A stretch of DNA of 64,000 nucleotides from Pogostemon cablin (lineage: Eukaryota; Streptophyta; Magnoliopsida; Lamiales; Lamiaceae): NCBI GenBank assembly GCA_023678885.1, contig CM042994.1, forward strand, positions 18,509,073 through 18,573,072. Reading direction: 5' to 3'. The position numbers and the translations under genes were made by a program. The notes under the pieces were generated by a model that saw nothing but the letters and a program-made list of their open reading frames with translations, did no database searches and was not told where the DNA came from. Shown here piece by piece: positions 33,976-47,300 of this stretch (positions within the stretch are counted from its first letter, which is position 1; each line of letters opens with the position of its first letter).

Positions 33976-36900
33976 TTAAAATTCCCAACGGTCTAATTGC
34001 ACCTTGGCTTCTGCCATATCTTTCTGAGCTTTTTTCCTCCGGTAAAATATTGGACAGTCTCGACTGAGCACAAATGCACTTGTTAGATACTGAAGAACCA
34101 GACCTCAAAGATGGCATTATAAGCTACTAGAGTAGCTAGAAGGTAACAAAAGAATTAAAATAGATCAAAGATCAAACCTAGTGCAAAGCACATCCTGATG
34201 AAGAGAGCCTTGGCACTCCTGACATTGTGTCCAAAGTTTACCGAAAAGCTCCTCCAAATCAGCCACTGGAAAAGTAATAAATATTTTTTTATAACATGAT
34301 ATAATTAACATAATTTTAAAAGACAAAATACCATGAGTAAATTGAAGATTTGCATACCGTTGGCCACAGACTTGCAATAAAGTTCAGCTTCTCGTCCTTT
34401 GCAGTGTGAACACAAAGTTTGGTCTGAATTACTGGCTCAGGATTCAGATAAAGTTAATATCAATTCAGGACATGGTAACAAGGGCAATATTCACACAAAG
34501 TTTGGTCTGAATTACTGGCTCAGGATTCAGATAAAGTTAATATTAATTCAGGACATGGTAACAAGGGCAATATTCTAACAGTGCTTGAGACTTCATTATA
34601 GATCGTATTCTAACAGTACTTGAGACTTCATTATTGAGCGTACTTGACTGAGTATGAGGTCCGACGGACGTATAATTCAGAAGAACATATTACAAAGTTG
34701 AAGTTGATATAACATGCATTTATTTCACATTAAATAGTTACATGAAAAGTTGAAAAACTTGCGCTAGTTAAATGTTTATACACCCTCCAAGTGCATGTTT
34801 TATTTTACCAGCAAGGATCACTAAGGGCAATTTGTTGAAAGATCAAGTCAGAAGAGTAGAAATGCCCTAACTTGACCAAAACATGGTTAAAGGGGAAGGA
34901 TTGACGCCCACTTACCCTTCCACATAGGGGTGTGCACGGATATTGGATTTAACCGAAACCGTACCGAAACCGCACCGAATTAATTCCGAACCGAAAAAAA
35001 CCGTTGACTTTCTGAATTTTTCTGAACCGATTTTTCGTTTGGTACGGACTTGGATATTTCCCGTTTTCCCATACCGAATATTGGATATAACTGAATCGTA
35101 CCGAAAACCCGAATTTAAACTATTCATTAAAATTATATATAATATATTTATCTTAGTTTATACTTTATATGTCATGAATTAATTAATTTTACTCTACTTA
35201 TTATAATGTAATCATAATTAATAAATTAAATTAGTTGTAATATAATTACAAATAATAATTTAAAATATATCTAATGTTCTAAATATTTATTTATTATTGT
35301 ATATTAGAAAATATATGGAGTATTTCATAAAGTAAAATAAATTTCTAAAAAAATAGGAAATAAATAAAATAATATGTTCAAAGTTCAAAGTATTATTTCA
35401 GAGAACATAATCAATAAAGTAAATGACATTTCTAAAGTCTAAATTCAGTCGTAAACTTAATAAATAATTATTATATTTTATATTTATTTAATGAAGATAA
35501 AATGCAAAAATTAAATTATAATCCATATTTGTGTCTAAAATATTAGATAAACTTTAATTGAAATACACCTTAAATTTTAAGTTAAAGGTTTAAAAAAATC
35601 TAAAATTATTAATTTTCTTTATTTTAGTACTATTATTTTTTAGGGCAACACATGATATTTTACATTTTTAATTAATTATCAATTTTTATTAAATATATTA
35701 TCACTTTTCATTAAAAGTTTATCATTCTTTATTTATAATATGAATTGTTTATGAAAAATTTAGTATTTTTTATTTAATTGATATTTTTCTAAGTATTTAT
35801 ATGTGCAAAACTCCATTTCTCATGAGAAATCCGATCTGATCCGCTCCGCACCGTCAAAATCATTTTTCCCGAAAATTTGTTCCGAACCGAACTGAATTTC
35901 TGTGATTTTTTCTTTATGGATTCAATATCGCATTATTTTTTTAAAAAATCCAATCCGAAATTCGGTACGGATTTTTTAAAAATCCGTACACCTTCAAACA
36001 ACACGTCCACAGATGTTACACTCTGGTTAGCAACCAACATACCAAGCCCACCTCCCAGTGGCAACTCTACTTGGGCCCACATCTGGGGTGGAAACCCTAG
36101 GGCCCACCATCAGTTAGCCCCATTTGCAGTTAGTCCGAATCCAGCAGGTTGGAACAAATTGTTAGACATATAAGCTAGGGAGCGTTAACGTATCCCAAAA
36201 CTATGGTTAAAGGTAACGGTTTGACCCCCACTTATACGCGTATGGATCCAATGTGAGGTATATACAATTTGACATTCCTTTTTAATAGAAAACTATAAAC
36301 TAATTTTAGTTCCGGGCATCAGTAGGAGTTCATCTAACCAAAGTCACTCGTCAGCAAGTTGTTTCCAAGAGTAGAATAGTGTAGCTTACAATCAGGGCAA
36401 ATAATACTTTATATTGGAAACACAACCATGAATATCATCTAGATGGTTGGCACTTGGCAGTATATTATGATAGAAGTATATGAATGCAGTCTCAAAACTA
36501 ATTGTTTAGTAATAATAAATAAATCAATCAATAAAGAAGATATAAAGTTCCGATAGAGAAACAGGGAAGAAACTGGCATCTGAGCTTTACCTGATCAATG
36601 CCTTGCATCCAATGCAAGTCAGTTGCTTTTTGGCGAACTTCATAATGCCACTGTTTGAAGGGGTGGAGATGGAAATGGATCTCGTATGACTTCCTTGAAG
36701 AAGCTCTTTACTAGCATTCTTCAATATGGGTTCAAAGATCCTCAGCAATGGCTGCACAAGCACATTGTTAGTAGTTCACAAGTAAAAAAAGCTAAAAACC
36801 AAATGGCCTGAAACATTGTTAGGTTGTTTTCAGGCAATAAACTTAAAAACCACAAAACTGACAAACTTACCTTGCTAATTTGATTTTCGAGGTAATAATT

Positions 36901-39900
36901 AGAGTCAATGGGAATGTTGTTTTCTAACACATATATAGGGTCCTCTGATCTTTCATAAGCCTGGTTACAGTAGGCATGTCTATCTCCAATCAGTTAAGGA
37001 AGTTCACAGTTATATGGCAAAACAAGCTTACCTTGGCACCTTTGGCTGCTTTGATGATGACATAAGGAACTCGATCTCCGACATTTGGAGCAGTAGCTGC
37101 ATCTCTCTGTGGTGAGAATGTAAATTAAACATATATATCTTCCAGAAGCTAGTGGCAGTTGAAAGAAGTTTTGTAATAAAAATAAGATTAAAAAAAGAGA
37201 TGTATAATCCTAAATCCAGAGAACTTGACTAATTGAAAACTGAAGCAAGCAACTGACACAACAGGAGAGATACATCTGTGAACAATGATACTAACAAAAG
37301 AAAATATAACCAAAATGTGGTGTAAAAAGATACTAAATGGAGCTTATATTTCTGGTAGAATTGAATATTTTTGTCATCAACATAATATGCTTTAAATGTG
37401 ATGAGATCAGAAATTCTTTACTAACAATAAAATGTCTTTTCTATGTTCACGCTAGGGAATTGAGTAAGCATCGACATACGCATGTCCATAGATATCTGGA
37501 GGAAGTCAAATTTATGGAGTTTAAAAAAATTGATCCTGGGCTTCCAAGTTAATGTTTAACTTTGTAAAGAGTAGTCAGATTCACAGCTAGAGCAAAAAAT
37601 CATTTTATTTCCATGTGCATTCAAGGCAATTTGGCCATAGATTCTGTTGGAACACCATAACTCTGATTTCTTAAAGACATCAATTTCAAATTCAGGATTC
37701 ACTACTCACTATAGTAAAAGGGAAGCTCCAATGTGCCAATAATATATAAGAAATTTTGGGAAGAAAGTCAAACATACAAAAATAAATCGGACTTCAAGGC
37801 TCACACTTACAGATGCAAAGAAAGAGTGGATTTCTCATAAGAAAAAATTACACTATTACTATTAGCTTTTTCCTAAGCAATATTTAAGAATGGGAAAGTT
37901 GAACCGTGGTAAGTTCAAATGTGTACACAATATCAATGTAATACCCCAAAGAAAGAAAAAATAAATAAAATTTTAACTTTTCTTTTAAAAGATTTTTCTT
38001 TAATATTATGTTTATTTACTTTTCAATATCAAATTCTTTTAAATAAAATCTCTCTCTAAATTCTCTACTTCTTGATTCTGAAAACTACAAATCTCTCACT
38101 AAAACTTTTGTTATACAAGATTTACATATATCTATTTGATTCCATATCTTAATCAAATTCATACTTATCATCAAAATTTCCCTATAAATAAGAGATTCAT
38201 TTTCATTTCTTTCCATAAATCCTATTTATTGAGTATGTATTGGGTGGAATCGTGTAGATACCTCTTTACGGAAAGTGTTACTCCTCAAAATAGTGAGTGT
38301 TATTTAGAATACTAGAGTGTTACTCTTCTCATAAGAGTTATAATCTGTAAACACAAAAAAGGCTGGACAGTCAACCTGCAAACACAAAGCTATCTAGTCA
38401 CAAGATGGTGTGCTGGGGGAGAGTTCATAGAGGTAATGTGAAGCGGAGGGCAATGAGGTTGGACACAAGAAATTTCCCAAGGGGGAGTGAAGCCATGACA
38501 CGAAAGACTCGTGTTTTGGATGTTGTGTATAATACATGCAATACAAATTAGTTAGAACCCCAGACTTTGGTGAAGAGTGTTATTGTTTTAAGTGGATGCT
38601 GCGCCATTCAAGCAGTGGTACATCCAATATTAAGGAGTTGATACTGGTCGCAAGAAGAAGGCTGCTTTAAAAAAGGAAGGAGAGGTAAGACAGCTGCAAC
38701 AGAAGAGGTGCAACCATGTGCACAGAAAAGTAAAGAGCCACAAAAAGGCCATAAGAATGATCCTCATATCGAGAAAAAATTAGGCGGTGGCCATCTGTTA
38801 GCTGCAATCTCCTCTAGCCCTTACAGGCAAGCTGATGGTTATATTTTGGAGGGAAAGAAGTTGGAATTGCACATGAGGAAAGGAAGAGGTGCCAGCAACT
38901 CATAATTTCTCTCTAGGATTTTGATCAAAATTTTGCAGCTGTACATTAGTTCATTTTGATAAGGATGAATAATATTTTGGTTGAGCTTTCAATCTGTTGT
39001 TCTTAACATTCTTTTATAAAAATTATCTGTGATTGCAAGATATTGATTTTCAAAATACGCTTTTATCTTCATGCGACGAAGAATCTGAGGATTTTTATCA
39101 ACTCAAATATTTCGAGGTGGGGATTTCGTTTAAGTTTGTCTTTATTAAATGTGAATGGTATTGTTGATCCTATGTGTCACTAGTACAGTTGTAATTAAGA
39201 AATCAACTATCGGATTATGATTGGGAAACCAGTAATCAGTTTATGGTTGGGAAACCAATTATCAGAATTCAGATTATGGCTAAATGAGTCATCAGATTAT
39301 GGTTGAGATATCAGTTATCAAATCGTGCTTGAGAAATCAATAACCAGTCATTCATTGCATTTTGCATGTAGCATAGCTTTGACAGTACTGCGTATTGTAT
39401 TTAATTTTGACAAGTGGTGTCCCCACTAAGCTATGGTTTGCTCATCCCAAAAATTTACTTTCCCTTTATAGATGTTAGAGCTGACGTGATGAATCAAAGG
39501 ATGCATAATTAGAAGATAAATTAAAGATTATGTGACTTCATCTCTTTTCTTTTAAATAAGTCCATAAATTATTTTACTTTCAAATATTTGAACTTTTTGC
39601 TTCGGCTACAATAAAAAGAAATAATGGTTTATTCACGCTAATATTAATAATTGTCACATCCTAATCAGTATTAAACTTATAATAACTTTTTCCTAATATT
39701 TGAAAAATTGGATGTGAATATCAAGATGTTATTTGTACCACAAACTAAATTTTAATGGAAGTATGATAATATAAAATGTTGATTAAACAAAAGAAATATT
39801 ATCACCTTACGCATTCGTTCTGCAAGCTCAACATGTGCTGCTTTAACTTCATAATCATCTCCTGTTTTTGTCAGACCCTATTGAATATGATAATGCATGA

Positions 39901-42900
39901 AAAAGGTACAAGTTGAATAGAACAAACCAAAAAGGGTCTACAAAATTAAGAACTTGAAATAAAGAGAATAAATATACCGTAAATAGATCTTCCAGGTAAT
40001 TTTACCTTGGTGATAACTAAAAGGGATAAATCCATTCGATTCATAAGAAGGTCAGAGATTGTGTTCTTGACATACTGAACTGCACCAGGAATATCTCTGT
40101 CTATCAGTATTTTATTGAGGCATTCACTGATCAAATTCTTAACCAGCAGACAATTATCCCTTCGGACAGTTTCAATCCCTGAGGACAGTACAAAGTGAGC
40201 AAGTAAAAAATGTTAATGATATAGAGATGCTGATAACAATAACAAAAGGAACAAAATGAAGGAAATACCAAATATCCAGATACATAAAAGAGAAGATTAA
40301 CACACCTTTTGTGTCCATCTTGTCAAATTTATTTGGGTTGGTCCAATAAAGACCAGCATACCTCTTCTTGCTGATCAGTAGATATGGATAATAAACCTTC
40401 TCAAACTCCAGTTTTATGGGCTGCCAACAAAAAAGGACCAGGATAACAAGAAGGAAAAATAAAAAAGATTGAGAAGAAAGAGACAATAGGAATAACAAAT
40501 AACTAAAGCCTTATTTCCAGAATGGTTCAAAATATAAATCATCTCTACATAATGTACTATTGAAACAATTCTCTCATTTACATGAGTATTAACTTCACAT
40601 TTTCTCTTTCCAATTCTTTTTCAGTAATGTCTATTCAGTGGGTTCTTACAAATTCTGTAAAGGTCCTCCCCTTTCCATTATATTAAATTTGATAATTCTC
40701 TTTTTTGAAAATATTGTAATATGGAATCTAAAGGTCTCCTATGCAACATGCTCAAACATATTTAGACATGTTTCTCTCAATTTCTCATCTATCAGATTCA
40801 GGGCTACCGAACTTTATTTCTAGTATAAGAACAAAAAACAAGAAATTAAAAAATGTGGAAGGAACCTTATAATTGAATACATAAGAACTGTTTCTCAATC
40901 AAAATTCAATAAAAACATTGATAAGCTTAAAATAATCTTTTCTCAAGGAAAAAGAAAAAGAAGGAAAAAACTTGATAAAATAGACAAAAGTTGACAAAAC
41001 TGCTTATCGTTCAAACTATTCAAGAAGGCAAGGTCCAATGCACAGAGTGTTACACTGATGAGTAACATCGTGTTCCCAAGAAAACTGAATGCATCAAGTA
41101 GTACATTCAAAAATTATCTATCAATCCATTGTCAGCGAGAAAATGAAACAGTCATAAGTATCGGAAAAACAGTCATAAGAAGTTGAGACAAACTGAATGA
41201 TTTGTCTTCAGTGAAAAGAAAATGAAGAATGTATAAATAGCATGAAAATGTAATAATTGGTGAGAAACAGAACTTAGAGAAAAGTTTGAGTGGGAGTAAA
41301 GCACACATTTCAATTACTCAGTTCAGATTCATTAATTCTTGACTCCAATGATATATGGAAGTGATAAATCTGAACAAAGAGCAAAAAAAGGCCACAATCC
41401 AACTTACTTTAACAAATGTGCCACTAATGTAATCAGCAGCTTCTCTACCCAATTCCATAGCTGCTTCTACCGAGGACACACCAAATTGCACCATAACTGA
41501 ATCCGTATCTCCATATATGACCTGGCATCAGGATTCAGGAATATATCATTTTCGCAAAACATTATTCTATCATGACCTGTAAAGAAACTGTGAAGGATGA
41601 ACTACAGATTATAAGCAGGAAATGATAAACAGCATACAGTACCCAATACTTCAGACAACACAGTAATTGACCAAGAAGATATATACTCTTCAACAAATTC
41701 ATCAAATAGTAATCAGAAAAAGAGAAATAAGACAATGACCATGAGCATGTAGGACGTAGCCCTCCAATTCTAAGTAATTATAAGCCCCATCTTTGCTTTT
41801 ACTGCTATACAAATAAAAAAACTTGACGTACAGGTTCAGTTTGTGCTTTAGTTTATTTAGTCAGTAAGCAAATACTTTTTAGTTTGAAATGTCTTCTTAC
41901 TCAAAGGTGCGCAACAAAAATAACTTCCATTACATAAGCAACTTCAGAATCCAGGCATTTAGTCTGATAAGCCTGAACAAGAGTAAGAAGAACAGTAAAA
42001 AAGATTTGCATTCATTTTCTTAAAAGTACTCTTGAACTCAATTGAGCCAAACAAAATTTAAAATCAGAAGTTAAAAGTTTAATTATCTACAAGCAGATCA
42101 ATTAAACCTTACAAAGGAATTTAATTGTTGAGTACTGCAGACAATTTTTACTTCCTTCTATATGCATATTAATTTTTATGCTATCATCAAAACCACCTTT
42201 CAAGGCAATAGTTTGTGTGTCACTGTTCCACCATGGAACCTGTGGTTCATGTACTATTTTACCCTTTAGGGTTTAATCTTTATCTTTAGGGTTTGCATTT
42301 GATTTTTAGATTATTCTCCCTCCGTCCATGTAATTTTTGCATGCATTTTTTGTCTGGGAAATTAAGAAAAGATGCATTTTCGGTGTATAAAGTAAGATAA
42401 AGAAGGGGTATTTTGGGTAATTGAATGATAAAATTGTACAAATTTGATGGGTTAAATGTAAAAAGTAAAAGGCTATTTGTATAGTATTGTGGTATAGTGA
42501 GGGTGTTAATATTGCGCAGGTTGCTATTTTTAAAAGTGTGCGTAAGTTTGAGACAGACAAAAATAGAAAGTGTGAAATAAATAGCGGGACAGATAGAATA
42601 ATTGTAATTTCACCCTAAGGTTCATGTAATGTTTTGCACTAGTGGTTCGTGGTCTATTTTACCCATAAGGTTTAGTCTTTATCCTTAGGGTTTAGTCTAA
42701 TTTCAAAGGATATATTTGTAATTTTCACCTCTGTGGTTCATGTAATATTTTAACTAGTAGGTTACTTTAGGGTTTAGCCTTGGAGTCTAGTGTTAATTTC
42801 TAGGTATAATTGTCCTTTCAACCAATAATTAAGAAGGTTCCATGGTGGAACCATTACCACACAATTCATACTCACCTTTCAAAATATAGAACTGACTACT

Positions 42901-44254
42901 GAGAACCAACATAAAACAAGTACCAGCGGTGATGCTAGATGAATCAACAGTTATTTACATTACAGATTGACCTAGTTTTAGCAGCAGCAATGTGAAGATT
43001 ATATAAAGTCCTGTTAATCTTTGCAATAATTAGACATCAGGAATAGGCTCAAACATTAAATGTTCCTTCATTAGATGATACATAAGATTTCCTCCAAATG
43101 CGTTCTGATATGAGATAACGCCTTCAAATATTACCACAACTTCCAAGATTAAAAAAAAAAGATGTAAAAGACAAGTATTTCTAGAAGATATTTCCAGCAG
43201 CATACCTTACATTTAAGGATAATGAAGAGCCATAAAATTACAAAGACAATACCCCGTTTGAGAACAGTGAAGTAACAAACTATATTAACCTCACAATGAC
43301 AGAGTTCAAATACATGATTTTTTTTTTCAGCACAAAAGAGTTTAACAACATGATAATGGTTAAACAACTTTAAAGGTAACGCATTGGTGATCATATTATT
43401 ATAAACAATATAGCAGGAAAGAAAATGCGCATACTTGAAAATGTTTCATCAAGGAATTAAATGCCTCATTTTTAGAATTATATGAACAGCATACCTCAGC
43501 ATTGTGCTCATAGCCCCCAAGCACAGTGAATTTTTCTTCTACTAGTTTTTTTGTGTGTTCAATCATTTGCCGACCTTAAAGTATTGAAAACCATTAAATC
43601 CAATGACATAAAAAAATGTGTCAACTGTTTCATTTATGAGGTGACCATTCATCAAGTTGAGCAGATTTATTACCATAGCTGGTAACACTTGAAGATATCT
43701 CCAAACAGGGTAATTGACCTATAGTGGCTCCAGTAAAACCATAAACAGAATTCGCACTAATCTGGAAAGAAAATAAGTGGGCAACCACTCACTATCATAA
43801 ATTTCCTTATAAAATGCAGTATCCAAAGTATGAAACTATGTGAAAGAGAACACATGCAAGGGCTAAACATGATGATAAAGTTACCTTCAAAGCCAGTTGC
43901 CGACCATCTAAAACAGCTTTCACAAGAGGATCCTTCGCTTCCTGAAATCAAATCATAAAATTGTTTCATCCTGCGATGCATTTTGTTCAGTAAATAATAA
44001 GCAAGCTTTTGAAAATTATAATTATAAATACCAAGTATGAAAAGCGATAATTATACTGAGAAGTGCATTTCATGGAACAATCAATTAAATACCATTGTAA
44101 TAAAGTAAGTCCCCATCCAAGGAGGATAATTTGGATGAATATTGAGGATTCCAAACAAAAGAGTATGTATGTACCGTAAGGATAAAGGATATCCACTGGT
44201 GGATCTAGCAGGCAAGTGGGAGCTGTTGTCTTTCCCCCAAACAAATTCTTTTTC

Positions 44255-44326
<72 letters not shown>

Positions 44327-47300
44327 GTGTGTGTGTGCGCGCGAGAGAGCGCGCTTGTGCATGTGTATGATTATTAAGAAATATGTAAGTATCGAACTTT
44401 CTTTTAGACTTTAAACTAAATTGATCATACTTACCCCCCACCCCAAGAAAAAAATTAATATGTATTCTTAAAGGACAGGTCCTACTGTATGAATAGTCCA
44501 GTGAAATGCCTAGCCCGACTATTATATTCAGTTAAATAAAATTCTTTATCTTGAAGGGTTGTAAAGAAGAGCCATTATTCCTAAAAGATCAAGGAGAATT
44601 TAAAAATAATATTTCTTGGCACTAGAGCATTGGTACTTATTAGATATAATAAACATATTAGGTCATATTACACATATGTAGTTACCTCCTGAGATCAAGA
44701 GAAGTTCAAAAATATATAGCCATAATTGTTTGAGTGACGCCAATTTCAATATCCACAGAGGGCTCTAGAAAGTATAGGAAGATTGATACATCAATTTTTA
44801 TCAATTTATGTAACTGCTTTTGTAAGCCTTGGTTGATATCACATAAATTACTAAATTAGTGTGTCCTCTTTGTCAGTATCTTTTGCATCGGTTGAAAGTT
44901 GAGATAACTGTACATAAATTTCACTTGCAAAAAGTTTGATTATTTTTATCAAGTAAAGTCAATTCTCTGGAAAATTGTTTACAGGCTATTGAACTAACAT
45001 TATTTCATGCCTTCTATGCTGTTGTACATTAAAAATCCAGTTTTATAATCAAAATGAAGAAAATGCACAAGAAGGTAAAATTTTTATAATAGATGACTTA
45101 AGAACCTTCAAATCAACTTTAGCTCTTCTACGAGCAGCCAAAAGTTCTTCTAGGATTTCTGGTAGTATCCCCTGAAGAGAAATTTATTTAATAAGAGAAT
45201 CAGACCAAAACTCCAATTTAGTACATATGTAACATAGTTAGATAACAAAACACATAGTCAGATAACAAAACATGTGAATGCAAACATCAAACCTTTTGTA
45301 AATTGGATTTGACGAAAGTTTCACCAGATGGAGTTTTGTTGACACTCTCTGGCGGTAAATTGAGTTTCCGGGCATCTTCCGGAGTTACCTATTGATAATT
45401 AAAAAGACATAGTAAAGATACATGATTAGATTTAGAACATAAGATAAAATGGGTTTTGATTCAGTTCATCAACTCAGTAGATTTCAACAAGATATAAATA
45501 TATATAAGAAATTATAAGAAATCTTTACCAGTGTACAATAACACAAGTTATGTGACATCATAATTGATGGATACAAAGATGCAAAATCAAGTGTTGCAAT
45601 AGGCTTCTCATAAAACCCTGCCCTGGCTTCCAGAACCTGCATACAAGATCTTTCTTTGATAAGAAATTATATATTTCCAATGCACCTAGGTGCTCCCATC
45701 CCTCAGCAGTAGAGGCAAGAAAGACAAAAGAAAAATAAAAAGAAAGAAAGAGGAACAATAAGCAAAGAGTTCACTTTTATATATTTAGTAGAAAGACACA
45801 ATATCATTGGCAATTTCTCACATAGATTGAAAATGTGCAGCAGCACAATAAGCTTTCAACCACTGAAATGTTTTGTCATTCAATTATATCTCCTAAATCT
45901 TTTTCTATAGCAGCAAGTTTAAATTTTGAATAAATCTGATCAGTGCTCCTTCCAATATTTTTAAATTCATATAATTGTGCTTGTGTTTGCATGCCCCAGC
46001 ATGCCTTTGGAGACACAATGTGTGTGTTTCCAGTTGAAATTGAATACACCTGATTATGCTCATGGACATGGTCATGAAAAGCATGAGAGGAAAAAGAGGA
46101 AGTATTTAAGAAAATTTTCTAGTATAATAATCATAATAACATGAAACACTCCTAAAATGTAAACATTAACTCGCTCACCAGATGAAAGATACATGTTAAT
46201 TTTCTGTTAATGGAAACAAAGACAGCTAATTCATAACAGATCAGAACCTCGCATACTATAAAAACTGTGGAGTTATTTGAAAATCATTAGACTAATAACT
46301 CTGAATAAAAAATAAAAGTTGCATAGCTGGCAGTGAACAATATAGAAAAATGAGTATAAGAAAAAATCAAGAAACATAATAGAACTGTGAAACTTGCCTA
46401 AATTATCAATTTGGTAGGTGCTCTTGCAGAGATTGATTGGCTTACCATTTACAAATAAGTCCATTAAAAACTCCAATCAGGCATTTAAAACCATTCAATT
46501 TATAGTAATAAACTGCCTACAAGTTTGTAATTAATAATTGAATATTCGTAGAATTTAATAGATCTAACATCTTGAATAAGAAAAAGGCATTTAAAAGCGC
46601 ATTGCCATGTCCAGTAAGCATTAATAAAAAAATGCTAGCTATCTAGAAAATGCCTAGAAGTTATAGGAATTAGGCCAAAATACTCAAATTCTGCAGGAAA
46701 AATTATTAAATCATTGTCAGCATCCTTATACAATCAAGAAGAATGTCTCAGCTATTGATAGAGAGCATAGAATGTGAGGTGATATTTAACTTAACAAGTC
46801 TAATTTTTTCTATTCTCTGCAAAAGGGTTACAAAAAAGTAAGTTTTGCACGAATATCCTGGTCAAGGGATATTTTCATGTCCATAGGACAGAAAAGTGAA
46901 CACTTACAGTTGCACCCTCATATGTACCACCCTGTTCAGATCCAGCCTGTTTCACATTTGGAATGACTATATTCTTTTGTTTTGCTTTCCTTAGAAGCTG
47001 AGACAGCACCTGAAAATAGAGTTTAGAATTAGATATGCAGTTCATGATCTGCTAAAAAACCTGTGACCATCCACTACTAAAAAAGCTACTGATATTCTAT
47101 ATAACCTTAATGCTTTGCCCTCTGGAAAGTAAAAACGAGATGGGAACACCAGTTACTCTAGCCATCTCCACATAATTATAAATGAACATCAGCTTGTCCA
47201 AAAGTCGTTGAGGAAGGTAAGCATCCTGCAAACAGCCTTTCAGCAATAGTACAGAGAATAAAACTAGGACTTTATAGAGCCTACCGATTCAGACCACTAA

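Noticed and set aside
36008..36175. GC-richer segment right of the hAT copy in POLD1 intron 27
   Set aside because: Looked like a possible captured exon, but no family was recognised and it has no splice or domain signal; the TGGTTAAAGG..TTGAC words on both sides of the hAT (34,880s and 36,200s) suggest only an older duplicated repeat.
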